Below, piece by piece: positions 1 through 11,200 of a stretch of DNA of 64,000 nt. The first letter of the stretch is position 1, and each line of letters starts with the position of its first letter. Source of the DNA: Gordius sp. MW1 (taxonomy: Eukaryota > Nematomorpha > Gordioida > Gordea > Gordiidae). Location: assembly GCA_964036665.1 (NCBI GenBank), contig OZ038529.1, positions 15,756,060-15,820,059 on the forward strand, given 5' to 3'. The notes below the pieces were generated by a model. The model had not been told where the DNA came from and made no database searches. It worked only from the letters and a program-made list of their open reading frames with translations. The translations under genes and the position numbers were made by a program.

Positions 1-38
1 ATGATCGCATAGAGCCATTTTCAAAAATTAAGCATCAC

Positions 39-65
39 GTTGCGATACAACAAACTAATCGCAAC
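39..65. other. Conserved 8-bp inverted repeat (dyad), once per monomer
   Basis: GTTGCGAT (39-46) and ATCGCAAC (58-65) are perfect reverse complements separated by 11 bases. The same dyad sits at the same place in about four-fifths of the monomers. Broken or weakened classes are: S1 short monomers with ATCTCAAC; the CACGTCGATAC class (689, 4110, 10936, 16375, 21497, 42640); the GCGTTAC class (4795, 5480, 6165, 6850, 11621); GTGGCG/GTGACG (41282, 55970, 57002, 60078); ATCACAAC (26626, 47784, 49154); GCATC (48124, 48812, 49494); and GTCGCAAC in seven D monomers, which still allows a G-T pair. It could be a protein-binding half-site pair or a cruciform arm; no function is shown. Confidence 0.85.
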
Positions 66-79
66 AATAAAACGTTGTC

Positions 80-90
80 TTTTGTCAAAA
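80..90. other. Odd palindrome TTTTG-T-CAAAA
   Basis: A perfect 5-bp inverted repeat around one central T, 15 bases after the larger dyad, is present in most monomers. It is altered by TATCAAAA (for example in 4110 and 32391), by CTCTTGTC (15010, 18761, 19794) and by a one-base loss giving GTCAAATG (27309's left neighbour 26966, and 31040, 32736, 34796, 37876, 39559, 52208, 53903, 56659, 58355, 60764). Such short palindromes can arise by chance in AT-rich DNA. It is listed because it is regular and is a useful diagnostic. Confidence 0.6.
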
Positions 91-201
91 TGATAGTTCT
101 CGTAGCTTAAAACCTCTTTTCGGAAGTCAATCGAGGATAATAGGATTCTCAAATTGGCTTACTTTTATATATTTTTTCATGCTCTTTCACATAGAATTGA
201 A

Positions 202-217
202 AAAAATAAATATTTTT
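202..217. other. AT-rich near-palindrome AAAAATA-aa-TATTTTT
   Basis: A 7-bp inverted repeat with a 2-base spacer lies in the AT-rich half of the monomer, followed by A/T-tracts at about 227 and 240 (spacing about 12-13 bases). It is lost in monomers carrying runs of A after GAATC (for example 345, 3095 and 4795) and in those with the 5-7-bp deletion there (13318, 14328, 23071). S2 short monomers change it to ATTAATATT, a different palindrome. It may cause DNA curvature or extrusion; this is inference only. Confidence 0.5.
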
Positions 218-3200
218 ACCTCAAAATTTTTCACATATTTTTCTTTGAACCGTATTCACCCGATGAAAGTTGTCGTTTTCAGACGTGGTTTCTATGATCC
301 CAAGTAAAAATTTATCAGAATCAGAAAAATATTACTTTGAAATCATGAACGCATAGTGCATTTTTGAAATATTAAGCACTCACGTTGCGATACAACAAAC
401 TAATCGCAACAATAAAACGTTGTCTTTTGTCAAAATGATAGTTCTCGCAGCTTAAAACCTCTTTTCGGAAGTCAATCGAGGATAATAGGATTCTCAAATT
501 GGCTTACTTTTATATATTTTTTCATGCTCTTTCACATAGAATCAAAAAAAAAAATATTTTTAACTCAAAATTTTTCACATATTTTTCTTTGCACCGTATT
601 CACCCGATGAAAGTTGTCGTTTTCAGACGTGGTTTCTATGATCCCAAGTAAAAATTTATCAGAATCAGAAAAATATTACTTTAAAATCATGATCGCATAG
701 TGCATTTTTGAAAAATTAAGCACTCACGTCGATACAACAAACTAATCGCAACAATAAAACGTTGTCTTTTATCAAAATGATAGTTCTCGCAGCTTAAAAC
801 CTCTTTTCGGATGTCAATGAGGATAATAGGATTCTCAAATTGGCTTACTTTTATATATATTTTCATGCTCTTTCACATAGAATTGAAAATAATAAATATT
901 TTTACCTCAACATTTTTCACATATTTTTCTTTGAACCGTATTCATCCGATGAAAGTTGTCGTTTTCAGACGTGGTTTCTATGATCCCAAGTAAAAATTTA
1001 TCAGAATCAGAAAAATATTACTTTGAAATCAGGAACGCATAGTGCATTTTTGAAATATTAAGCACTCACGTTGCGATACAACAAACTAATCGCAACAATA
1101 AAACGTTGTCTTTTGTCAAAATGATAGTTCTCGCAGCTTAAAACCTCTTTTCGGAAGTCAATCGAGGATAATAGGATTCTCAAATTGGCTTACTTTTATA
1201 TATATTTTCATGCTCTTTCACATAGAATTGAAAAAAATAAATATTTTTGCCTCAAAATTTTTCACATATTTTTCTTTGAACCGTATTCATCCGATGAAAG
1301 TTGTCGTTTTCAGACGTGGTTTCTATGATCCCAAGTAAAAATTTATCAGAATCAGAAAAATATTACTTTGAAATCATGAACGCATAGTGCATTTTTGAAA
1401 TATTAAGCACTCACGTTGCGATACAACAAACTAATCGCAATAATAAAACGTTGTCTTTTGTCAAAATGATAGTTCTCGCAGCTTAAAACCTCTTTTCGGA
1501 AGTCAATCGAGGATAATAGGATTCTCAAATTGGCTTACTTTTATATATTTTTTCATGCTCTTTCACATAGAATTGATAAAAATAAATATTTTTACCTCAA
1601 AATTTTTCACATATTTTTCTTTGAACCGTATTCATCCGATGAAAGTTGTCGTTTTCAGACGTGGTTTCTATGATCCCAAGTAAAAATTTATCAGAATCTG
1701 AAAACTATTACCTTGAAATCATGATCGCATAGAGCCATTTTCAAAAATTAAGCATCACGTTGCGATACAACAAACTAATCGCAACAATAAAACGTTGTCT
1801 TTTGTCAAAATGATAGTTCTCGCAGCTTAAAACCTCTTTTCGGAAGTCAATCGAGGATAATAGGATTCTCAAATTGGCTTACTTTTATATATTTTTTCAT
1901 GCTCCTTCACATAGAATCAAAAAAAAAATATTTTTACTCAAAATTTTTCACATATTTTTCTTTGAACCGTATTCACCCAATGAAAGTTGTCGTTTTCAGA
2001 CGTGGTTTCTATGATCCCAAGTAAAAATTTATCAGAATCAGAAAAATATTACTTTGAAATCATGAACGCATAGTGCATTTTTGAAATATTAAGCACTCAC
2101 GTTGCGATACAACAAACTAATCGCAACAATAAAACGTTGTCTTTTGTCAAAATGATAGTTCTCGCAGCTTAAAACCTCTTTTCGGAAGTCAATCGAGGAT
2201 AATAGGATTCTCAAATTGGCTTACTTTTATATATTTTTTCATGCTCTTTCACATAGAATTGAAAAAAATAAATATTTTTACCTCAAAATTTTTCACATAT
2301 TTTTCTTTGAACCGTATTCATCCGATGAATGTTGTCGTTTTCAGACGTGGTTTCTAAGATCCCAAGTAAAAATTTATCAGAATCTGAAAACTATTACTTT
2401 GAAATCATGATCGCATAGAGCCATTTTCAAAAATTAAGCATCACGTTGCGATACAACAAACTAATCGCAACAATAAAACGTTGTCTTTTGTCAAAATGAT
2501 AGTTCTCGTAGCTTAAAACCTCTTTTCGGAAGTCAATCGAGGATAATAGGATTCTCAAATTGGCTTACTTTTATATATTTTTTCATGCTCTTTCACATAG
2601 AATCGAAAAAAATAAATATTTTTACCTCAAAATTTTTCACATATTTTTCTTTGAACCGTATTCATCCGATAAAAGTTGTCGTTTTCAGACGTGGTTTCTA
2701 TGATCCCAAGTAAAAATTTATCAGAATCTGAAAACTATTACTTTGAAATCATGATCGCATAGAGCCATTTTCAAAAATTAAGCATCACGTTGCGATACAA
2801 CAAACTAATCGCAACAATAAAACGTTGTCTTTTGTCAAAATGATAGTTCTCGTAGCTTAAAACCTCTTTTCGGAAGTCAATCGAGGATAATAGGATTCTC
2901 AAATTGGCTTACTTTTATATATTTTTTCATGCTCTTTCACATAGAATTGAAAAAAATAAATATTTTTACCTCAAAATTTTTCACATATTTTTCTTTGAAC
3001 CGTATTCACCCGATGAAAGTTGTCGTTTTCAGACGTGGTTTCTATGATCCCAAGTAAAAATTTATCAGAATCAGAAAAATATTACTTTGAAATCATGAAC
3101 GCATAGTGCATTTTTGAAATATTAAGCACTCACGTTGCGATACAACAAACTAATCGCAACAATAAAACGTTGTCTTTTGTCAAAATGATAGTTCTCGCAG

Positions 3201-3438
3201 CTTAAAACCTCTTTTCGGAAGTCAATCGAGGATAATAGGATTCTCAAATTGGCTTACTTTTATATATTTTTTTATGCTCTTTCACATAGAATCAAAAAAA
3301 AAAATATTTTTAACTCAAAATTTTTCACATATTTTTCTTTGCACCGTATTCACCCGATGAAAGTTGTCGTTTTCAGACGTGGTTTCTATGATCCCAAGTA
3401 AAAATTTATCAGAATCTGAAAACTATTACTTTGAAATC

Positions 3439-3765
3439 ATGATCGCATAGTGCATTTTTGAAAAATTTAGCACTCACGTTGCGATACAACAAACTAATCT
3501 CAACAATAAAACGTTGTCTTTTGTCAAAATGATAGTTCTCGCAGCTTAAAACCTCTTTTCGGAAGTCAATCGAGGATAATAGGATTCTCAAATTTTTTCA
3601 TGCTCTTTTACATAGAATTAAAAAAAATAAATATTTTTACCTCAAAATTTTTCACATATTTTTCTTTGAACCGTATTCATCCGATGAAAGTTGTCGTTTT
3701 CAGACGTGGTTTCTATGATCCCAAGTAAAAATTTATAAGAATCTGAAAACTATTACTTTGAAATC
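3439..3765. repeat. Class S1 short monomer (18-bp deletion)
   Basis: Representative of nine S1 monomers (3439, 7874, 10265, 12645, 15697, 18091, 20824, 23553, 41969), 327-334 bp long. All lack the 18 bases starting GGCTTACTTTTATAT between CTCAAATT and TTTTCATGC, and all have ATCTCAAC, which breaks the dyad. The deletion is flanked by ATT on both sides, which suggests slippage. Two sub-classes alternate along the left domain: S1a (GCACTCACG, followed by an A and then a CACGTCGATAC monomer) at 3439, 10265, 15697 and 20824; and S1b (GCATTCACG, followed by a B monomer) at 7874, 12645, 18091 and 23553. The unit at 15697 has an extra 5 bases near 15761. Confidence 0.9.
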
Positions 3766-4450
3766 ATGATCGCATAGAGCCATTTTCAAAAATTAAGCAT
3801 TACGTTGCGATACAACAAACTAATCGCAACAATAAAACGTTGTCTTTTGTCAAAATGATAGTTCTCGCAGCTTAAAACCTCTTTTCGGAAGTCAATCGAG
3901 GATAATAGGATTCTCAAATTGGCTTACTTTTATATATTTTTTCATGCTCTTTCACATAGAATCGAAAAAAATAAATATTTTTACCTCAAAAATTTTCACA
4001 TATTTTTCTTTGAACCGTATTCATCCGATGAAAGTTGTCGTTTTCAGACGTGGTTTCTATGATCCCAAGTAAAAATTTATCAGAATCAGAAAAATATTAC
4101 TTTGAAATCATGATCGCATAGTGCATTTTTGAAAAATTAAGCACTCACGTCGATACAACAAACTAATCGCAACAATAAAATTGTCTTTTATCAAAATGAT
4201 AGTTCTCGCAGCTTAAAACCTCTTTTCGGAAGTCAATCGAGGATAATAGGGATCTCAAATTGGCTTACTTTTATATATTTTTTCATGCTCTTTCACATAG
4301 AATTGAAAAAAATAAATATTTTTACCTCAAAATTTTTCACATATTTTTCTTTGAACCGTATTCATCCGATGAAAGTTGTCGTTTTCAGACGTGGTTTCTA
4401 TGATCCCAAGTAAAAATTTATCAGAATCTGAAAACTATTACTTTGAAATC

Positions 4451-7400
4451 ATGATCGCATAGAGCCATTTTCAAAAATTAAGCATCACGTTGCGATACAA
4501 CAAACTAATCGCAACAATAAAACGTTGTCTTTTGTCAAAATGATAGTTCTCGTAGCTTAAAACCTCTTTTCGGAAGTCAATCGAGGATAATAGGATTCTC
4601 AAATTGGCTTACTTTTATATATTTTTTCATGCTCTTTCACATAGAATCGAAAAAAATAAATATTTTTACCTCAAAATTTTTCACATATTTTTCTTTGAAC
4701 CGTATTCATCCGATAAAAGTTGTCGTTTTCAGACGTGGTTTCTATGATCCCAAGTAAAAATTTATCAGAATCGGAAAACTATTACTTTGAAATCATGATC
4801 GCATAGAGCCATTTTCAAAAATTAAGCATCACGTTGCGTTACAACAAACTAATCGCAACAATAAAACGTTGTCTTTTGTCAAAATGATAGTTCTCGCAGC
4901 TTAAAACCTCTTTTCGGAAGTCAATCGAGGATAATAGGATTCTCAAATTGGCTTACTTTTATATATTTTTTCATGCTCTTTCACATAGAATCAAAAAAAA
5001 ATATTTTTAACTCAAAATTTTTCACATATTTTTCTTTGAACCGTATTCACCCGATGAAAGTTGTCGTTTTCAGACGTGGTTTCTATGATCCCAAGTAAAA
5101 ATTTATCAGAATCTGAAAACTATTACTTTGAAATCATGATCGCATAGAGCCATTTTCAAAAATTAAGCATCACGTTGCGATACAACAAACTAATCGCAAC
5201 AATAAAACGTTGTCTTTTGTCAAAATGATAGTTCTCGTAGCTTAAAACCTCTTTTCGGAAGTCAATCGAGGATAATAGGATTCTCAAATTGGCTTACTTT
5301 TATATATTTTTTCATGCTCTTTCACATAGAATCGAAAAAAATAAATATTTTTACCTCAAAATTTTTCACATATTTTTCTTTGAACCGTATTCATCCGATA
5401 AAAGTTGTCGTTTTCAGACGTGGTTTCTATGATCCCAAGTAAAAATTTATCAGAATCGGAAAACTATTACTTTGAAATCATGATCGCATAGAGCCATTTT
5501 CAAAAATTAAGCATCACGTTGCGTTACAACAAACTAATCGCAACAATAAAACGTTGTCTTTTGTCAAAATGATAGTTCTCGCAGCTTAAAACCTCTTTTC
5601 GGAAGTCAATCGAGGATAATAGGATTCTCAAATTGGCTTACTTTTATATATTTTTTCATGCTCTTTCACATAGAATCAAAAAAAAATATTTTTAACTCAA
5701 AATTTTTCACATATTTTTCTTTGAACCGTATTCACCCGATGAAAGTTGTCGTTTTCAGACGTGGTTTCTATGATCCCAAGTAAAAATTTATCAGAATCTG
5801 AAAACTATTACTTTGAAATCATGATCGCATAGAGCCATTTTCAAAAATTAAGCATCACGTTGCGATACAACAAACTAATCGCAACAATAAAACGTTGTCT
5901 TTTGTCAAAATGATAGTTCTCGTAGCTTAAAACCTCTTTTCGGAAGTCAATCGAGGATAATAGGATTCTCAAATTGGCTTACTTTTATATATTTTTTCAT
6001 GCTCTTTCACATAGAATCGAAAAAAATAAATATTTTTACCTCAAAATTTTTCACATATTTTTCTTTGAACCGTATTCATCCGATAAAAGTTGTCGTTTTC
6101 AGACGTGGTTTCTATGATCCCAAGTAAAAATTTATCAGAATCGGAAAACTATTACTTTGAAATCATGATCGCATAGAGCCATTTTCAAAAATTAAGCATC
6201 ACGTTGCGTTACAACAAACTAATCGCAACAATAAAACGTTGTCTTTTGTCAAAATGATAGTTCTCGCAGCTTAAAACCTCTTTTCGGAAGTCAATCGAGG
6301 ATAATAGGATTCTCAAATTGGCTTACTTTTATATATTTTTTCATGCTCTTTCACATAGAATCAAAAAAAAATATTTTTAACTCAAAATTTTTCACATATT
6401 TTTCTTTGAACCGTATTCACCCGATGAAAGTTGTCGTTTTCAGACGTGGTTTCTATGATCCCAAGTAAAAATTTATCAGAATCTGAAAACTATTACTTTG
6501 AAATCATGATCGCATAGAGCCATTTTCAAAAATTAAGCATCACGTTGCGATACAACAAACTAATCGCAACAATAAAACGTTGTCTTTTGTCAAAATGATA
6601 GTTCTCGTAGCTTAAAACCTCTTTTCGGAAGTCAATCGAGGATAATAGGATTCTCAAATTGGCTTACTTTTATATATTTTTTCATGCTCTTTCACATAGA
6701 ATCGAAAAAAATAAATATTTTTACCTCAAAATTTTTCACATATTTTTCTTTGAACCGTATTCATCCGATAAAAGTTGTCGTTTTCAGACGTGGTTTCTAT
6801 GATCCCAAGTAAAAATTTATCAGAATCGGAAAACTATTACTTTGAAATCATGATCGCATAGAGCCATTTTCAAAAATTAAGCATCACGTTGCGTTACAAC
6901 AAACTAATCGCAACAATAAAACGTTGTCTTTTGTCAAAATGATAGTTCTCGCAGCTTAAAACCTCTTTTCGGAAGTCAATCGAGGATAATAGGATTCTCA
7001 AATTGGCTTACTTTTATATATTTTTTCATGCTCTTTCACATAGAATCAAAAAAAAATATTTTTAACTCAAAATTTTTCACATATTTTTCTTTGAACCGTA
7101 TTCACCCGATGAAAGTTGTCGTTTTCAGACGTGGTTTCTATGATCCCAAGTAAAAATTTATCAGAATCTGAAAACTATTACTTTGAAATCATGATCGCAT
7201 AGAGCCATTTTCAAAAATTAAGCATCACGTTGCGATACAACAAACTAATCGCAACAATAAAACGTTGTCTTTTGTCAAAATGATAGTTCTCGTAGCTTAA
7301 AACCTCTTTTCGGAAGTCAATCGAGGATAATAGGATTCTCAAATTGGCTTACTTTTATATATTTTTTCATGCTCTTTCACATAGAATCGAAAAAATAAAT

Positions 7401-7873
7401 ATTTTTACCTCAAAATTTTTCACATATTTTTATTGAACCGTATTCATCCGATAAAAGTTGTCGTTTTCAGACGTGGTTTCTATGATCCCAAGTAAAAATT
7501 TATCAGAATCGGAAAACTATTACTTTGAAATCATGATCGCATAGAACCATTTTCAAAAATTAAGCATCACGTTGCGATACAACAAACTAATCGCAACAAT
7601 AAAACGTTGTCTTTTGTCAAAATGATAGTTCTCGCAGCTTAAAACCTCTTTTCGGAAGTCAATCGAGGATAATAGGATTCTCAAATTGGCTTACTTTTAT
7701 ATATTTTTTCATGCTCTTTCACATAGAATCAAAAAAAAATATTTTTAACTCAAAATTTTTCACATATTTTTCTTTGAACCGTATTCACCCGATGAAAGTT
7801 GTCGTTTTCAGACGTGGTTTCTATGATCCCAAGTAAAAATTTATCAGAATCTGAAAACTATTACTTTGAAATC
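4451..7873. repeat. 685-bp dimeric higher-order repeat, five units
   Basis: Units start at 4451, 5136, 5821, 6506 and 7191. Each is a 344-bp monomer (GTAGCTT, CCGATAAAAG, ATCGGAAAAC tail) followed by a 341-bp monomer (GCGTTACAAC, an A-run after GAATC, AACTCAAAA, CACCCGATG). The first four look identical by eye. The fifth (683 bp) differs: AATCGAAAAAATAA, TTTTATTGAACC, an AGAACC head at 7533, and GCGATAC restored. Confidence 0.93.
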
Positions 7874-8200
7874 ATGATCGCATAGTGCATTTTTGAAAAA
7901 TTAAGCATTCACGTTGCGATACAACAAACTAATCTCAACAATAAAACGTTGTCTTTTGTCAAAATGATAGTTCTCGCAGCTTAAAACCTCACTCGGGAGT
8001 CAATCGAGGATAATAGGATTCTCAAATTTTTTCATGCTCTTTCACATAGAATTAAAAAAAAATAAATATTTTTACCTCAAAATTTTTAACATATTTTTCT
8101 TTGAACCGTATTCATCCGATGAAAGTTGTCGTTTTCAGACGTGGTTTCTATGATCCCAAGTAAAAATTTATCAGAATCAGAAAAATATTACTTTGAAATC
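7874..8200. repeat. S1b short monomer with a private substituted patch
   Basis: Same class as 12645. Around 7990-7999 it reads CTCACTCGGGAGTC where every other monomer I read has CTCTTTTCGGAAGTC. Several bases change and one is lost within about 10 bases. This is the most altered short stretch in the left domain and is absent from its otherwise near-identical partner at 12645. Confidence 0.8.
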
Positions 8201-11200
8201 ATGAACGCATAGTGCATTTTTGAAATATTAAGCACTCACGTTGCGATACAACAAACTAATCGCAACAATAAAACGTTGTCTTTTGTCAAAATGATAGTTC
8301 TCGCAGCTTAAAACCTCTTTTCGGAAGTCAATCGAGGATAATAGGATTCTCAAATTGGCTTACTTTTATATATTTTTTCATGCTCTTTCACATAGAATTG
8401 ATAAAAATAAATATTTTTACCTCAAAATTTTTCACATATTTTTCTTTGAACCGTATTCATCCGATGAAAGTTGTCGTTTTCAGACGTGGTTTCTATGATC
8501 CCAAGTAAAAATTTATCAGAATCTGAAAACTATTACCTTGAAATCATGATCGCATAGAGCCATTTTCAAAAATTAAGCATCACGTTGCGATACAACAAAC
8601 TAATCGCAACAATAAAACGTTGTCTTTTGTCAAAATGATAGTTCTCGCAGCTTAAAACCTCTTTTCGGAAGTCAATCGAGGATAATAGGATTCTCAAATT
8701 GGCTTACTTTTATATATTTTTTCATGCTCCTTCACATAGAATCAAAAAAAAAAATATTTTTACTCAAAATTTTTCACATATTTTTCTTTGAACCGTATTC
8801 ACCCAATGAAAGTTGTCGTTTTCAGACGTGGTTTCTATGATCCCAAGTAAAAATTTATCAGAATCAGAAAAATATTACTTTGAAATCATGAACGCATAGT
8901 GCATTTTTGAAATATTAAGCACTCACGTTGCGATACAACAAACTAATCGCAACAATAAAACGTTGTCTTTTGTCAAAATGATAGTTCTCGCAGCTTAAAA
9001 CCTCTTTTCGGAAGTCAATCGAGGATAATAGGATTCTCAAATTGGCTTACTTTTATATATTTTTTCATGCTCTTTCACATAGAATTGAAAAAAATAAATA
9101 TTTTTACCTCAAAATTTTTCACATATTTTTCTTTGAACCGTATTCATCCGATGAATGTTGTCGTTTTCAGACGTGGTTTCTAAGATCCCAAGTAAAAATT
9201 TATCAGAATCTGAAAACTATTACTTTTAAATCATGATCGCATAGAGCCATTTTCAAAAATTAAGCATCACGTTGCGATACAACAAACTAATCGCAACAAT
9301 AAAACGTTGTCTTTTGTCAAAATGATAGTTCTCGTAGCTTAAAACCTCTTTTCGGAAGTCAATCGAGGATAATAGGATTCTCAAATTGGCTTACTTTTAT
9401 ATATTTTTTCATGCTCTTTCACATAGAATCGAAAAAAATAAATATTTTTACCTCAAAATTTTTCACATATTTTTCTTTGAACCGTATTCATCCGATAAAA
9501 GTTGTCGTTTTCAGACGTGGTTTCTATGATCCCAAGTAAAAATTTATCAGAATCTGAAAACTATTACTTTGAAATCATGATCGCATAGAGCCATTTTCAA
9601 AAATTAAGCATCACGTTGCGATACAACAAACTAATCGCAACAATAAAACGTTGTCTTTTGTCAAAATGATAGTTCTCGTAGCTTAAAACCTCTTTTCGGA
9701 AGTCAATCGAGGATAATAGGATTCTCAAATTGGCTTACTTTTATATATTTTTTCATGCTCTTTCACATAGAATTGAAAAAAATAAATATTTTTACCTCAA
9801 AATTTTTCACATATTTTTCTTTGAACCGTATTCACCCGATGAAAGTTGTCGTTTTCAGACGTGGTTTCTATGATCCCAAGTAAAAATTTATCAGAATCAG
9901 AAAAATATTACTTTGAAATCATGAACGCATAGTGCATTTTTGAAATATTAAGCACTCACGTTGCGATACAACAAACTAATCGCAACAATAAAACGTTGTC
10001 TTTTGTCAAAATGATAGTTCTCGCAGCTTAAAACCTCTTTTCGGAAGTCAATCGAGGATAATAGGATTCTCAAATTGGCTTACTTTTATATATTTTTTCA
10101 TGCTCTTTCACATAGAATCAAAAAAAAAAATATTTTTAACTCAAAATTTTTCACATATTTTTCTTTGCACCGTATTCACCCGATGAAAGTTGTCGTTTTC
10201 AGACGTGGTTTCTATGATCCCAAGTAAAAATTTATCAGAATCTGAAAACTATTACTTTGAAATCATGATCGCATAGTGCATTTTTGAAAAATTTAGCACT
10301 CACGTTGCGATACAACAAACTAATCTCAACAATAAAACGTTGTCTTTTGTCAAAATGATAGTTCTCGCAGCTTAAAACCTCTTTTCGGAAGTCAATCGAG
10401 GATAATAGGATTCTCAAATTTTTTCATGCTCTTTTACATAGAATTAAAAAAAATAAATATTTTTACCTCAAAATTTTTCACATATTTTTCTTTGAACCGT
10501 ATTCATCCGATGAAAGTTGTCGTTTTCAGACGTGGTTTCTATGATCCCAAGTAAAAATTTATAAGAATCTGAAAACTATTACTTTGAAATCATGATCGCA
10601 TAGAGCCATTTTCAAAAATTAAGCATTACGTTGCGATACAACAAACTAATCGCAACAATAAAACGTTGTCTTTTGTCAAAATGATAGTTCTCGCAGCTTA
10701 AAACCTCTTTTCGGAAGTCAATCGAGGATAATAGGATTCTCAAATTGGCTTACTTTTATATATTTTTTCATGCTCTTTCACATAGAATCGAAAAAAATAA
10801 ATATTTTTACCTCAAAAATTTTCACATATTTTTCTTTGAACCGTATTCATCCGATGAAAGTTGTCGTTTTCAGACGTGGTTTCTATGATCCCAAGTAAAA
10901 ATTTATCAGAATCAGAAAAATATTACTTTGAAATCATGATCGCATAGTGCATTTTTGAAAAATTAAGCACTCACGTCGATACAACAAACTAATCGCAACA
11001 ATAAAATTGTCTTTTATCAAAATGATAGTTCTCGCAGCTTAAAACCTCTTTTCGGAAGTCAATCGAGGATAATAGGGATCTCAAATTGGCTTACTTTTAT
11101 ATATTTTTTCATGCTCTTTCACATAGAATTGAAAAAAATAAATATTTTTACCTCAAAATTTTTCACATATTTTTCTTTGAACCGTATTCATCCGATGAAA

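Larger units (their letters stand above)
1..344 (+). repeat. Reference monomer (A head), sub-structure
   Basis: This is the first full unit and a convenient reference. In order it holds: the A-type head with GCATCACG (1-38); an 8-bp dyad (39-65); an 11-bp odd palindrome TTTTGTCAAAA (80-90); a moderately GC-richer segment around TTTTCGGAAG and ATCGAGG (117-136); an AT-rich half with A- and T-tracts (about 160-250); a CpG-bearing segment ending GACGTGG (251-287); and the tail TTTATCAGAATCAG (311-324) leading into the next head. By hand count it has 104 G+C of 344 bases and 12 CpG dinucleotides. It is almost the same as the monomer at 2751 (shift 2750), as is its neighbour at 345 to that at 3095. 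Confidence 0.93.
1..1375. repeat. Left-edge monomers 1-4
   Basis: Four monomers (344, 344, 342 and 345 bp). The first two match 2751-3438 and 9577-10264 with few differences. The third (689) carries the CACGTCGATAC variant that marks the unit at 4110. The order is therefore that of the S1a region with the short monomer and its A neighbour missing. The fourth starts AGGAACGCAT instead of ATG. The array clearly continues to the left of the window. Confidence 0.85.
1376..8200. repeat. Macro-repeat copy L1 (6825 bp, 20 monomers)
   Basis: This block recurs immediately to the right at 8201-12972. Diagnostic variants are shared in order: GATAAAAATAAAT in the first monomer, CCTTGAAATC before the second, CTAAGATCCC in the monomer at 2062, the short monomer at 3439 with ATCTCAAC, GCATTACG at 3766, and CACGTCGATAC with a 2-base loss near the AAAATTGTC site at 4110. 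Then come five 685-bp dimers and a second short monomer (7874). The shift is 6825-6826 through 4451-5480. After the dimer run it is 4771, a difference of 2055, exactly three dimers. Confidence 0.9.

Noticed and set aside
39-65. Dyad as part of a tRNA, small RNA hairpin or transcription terminator
   Set aside because: The 8-bp stem with an 11-base loop has no tRNA arms or A/B boxes, and nothing suggests transcription of the array.
117-136. CENP-B-box-like sequence TTTTCGGAAGTCAATCGAGG
   Set aside because: The box core is TTCG-N4-A-N2-CGGG. Here the TTCG-to-A spacing is two bases too long and the end reads CGAG, so it does not match.
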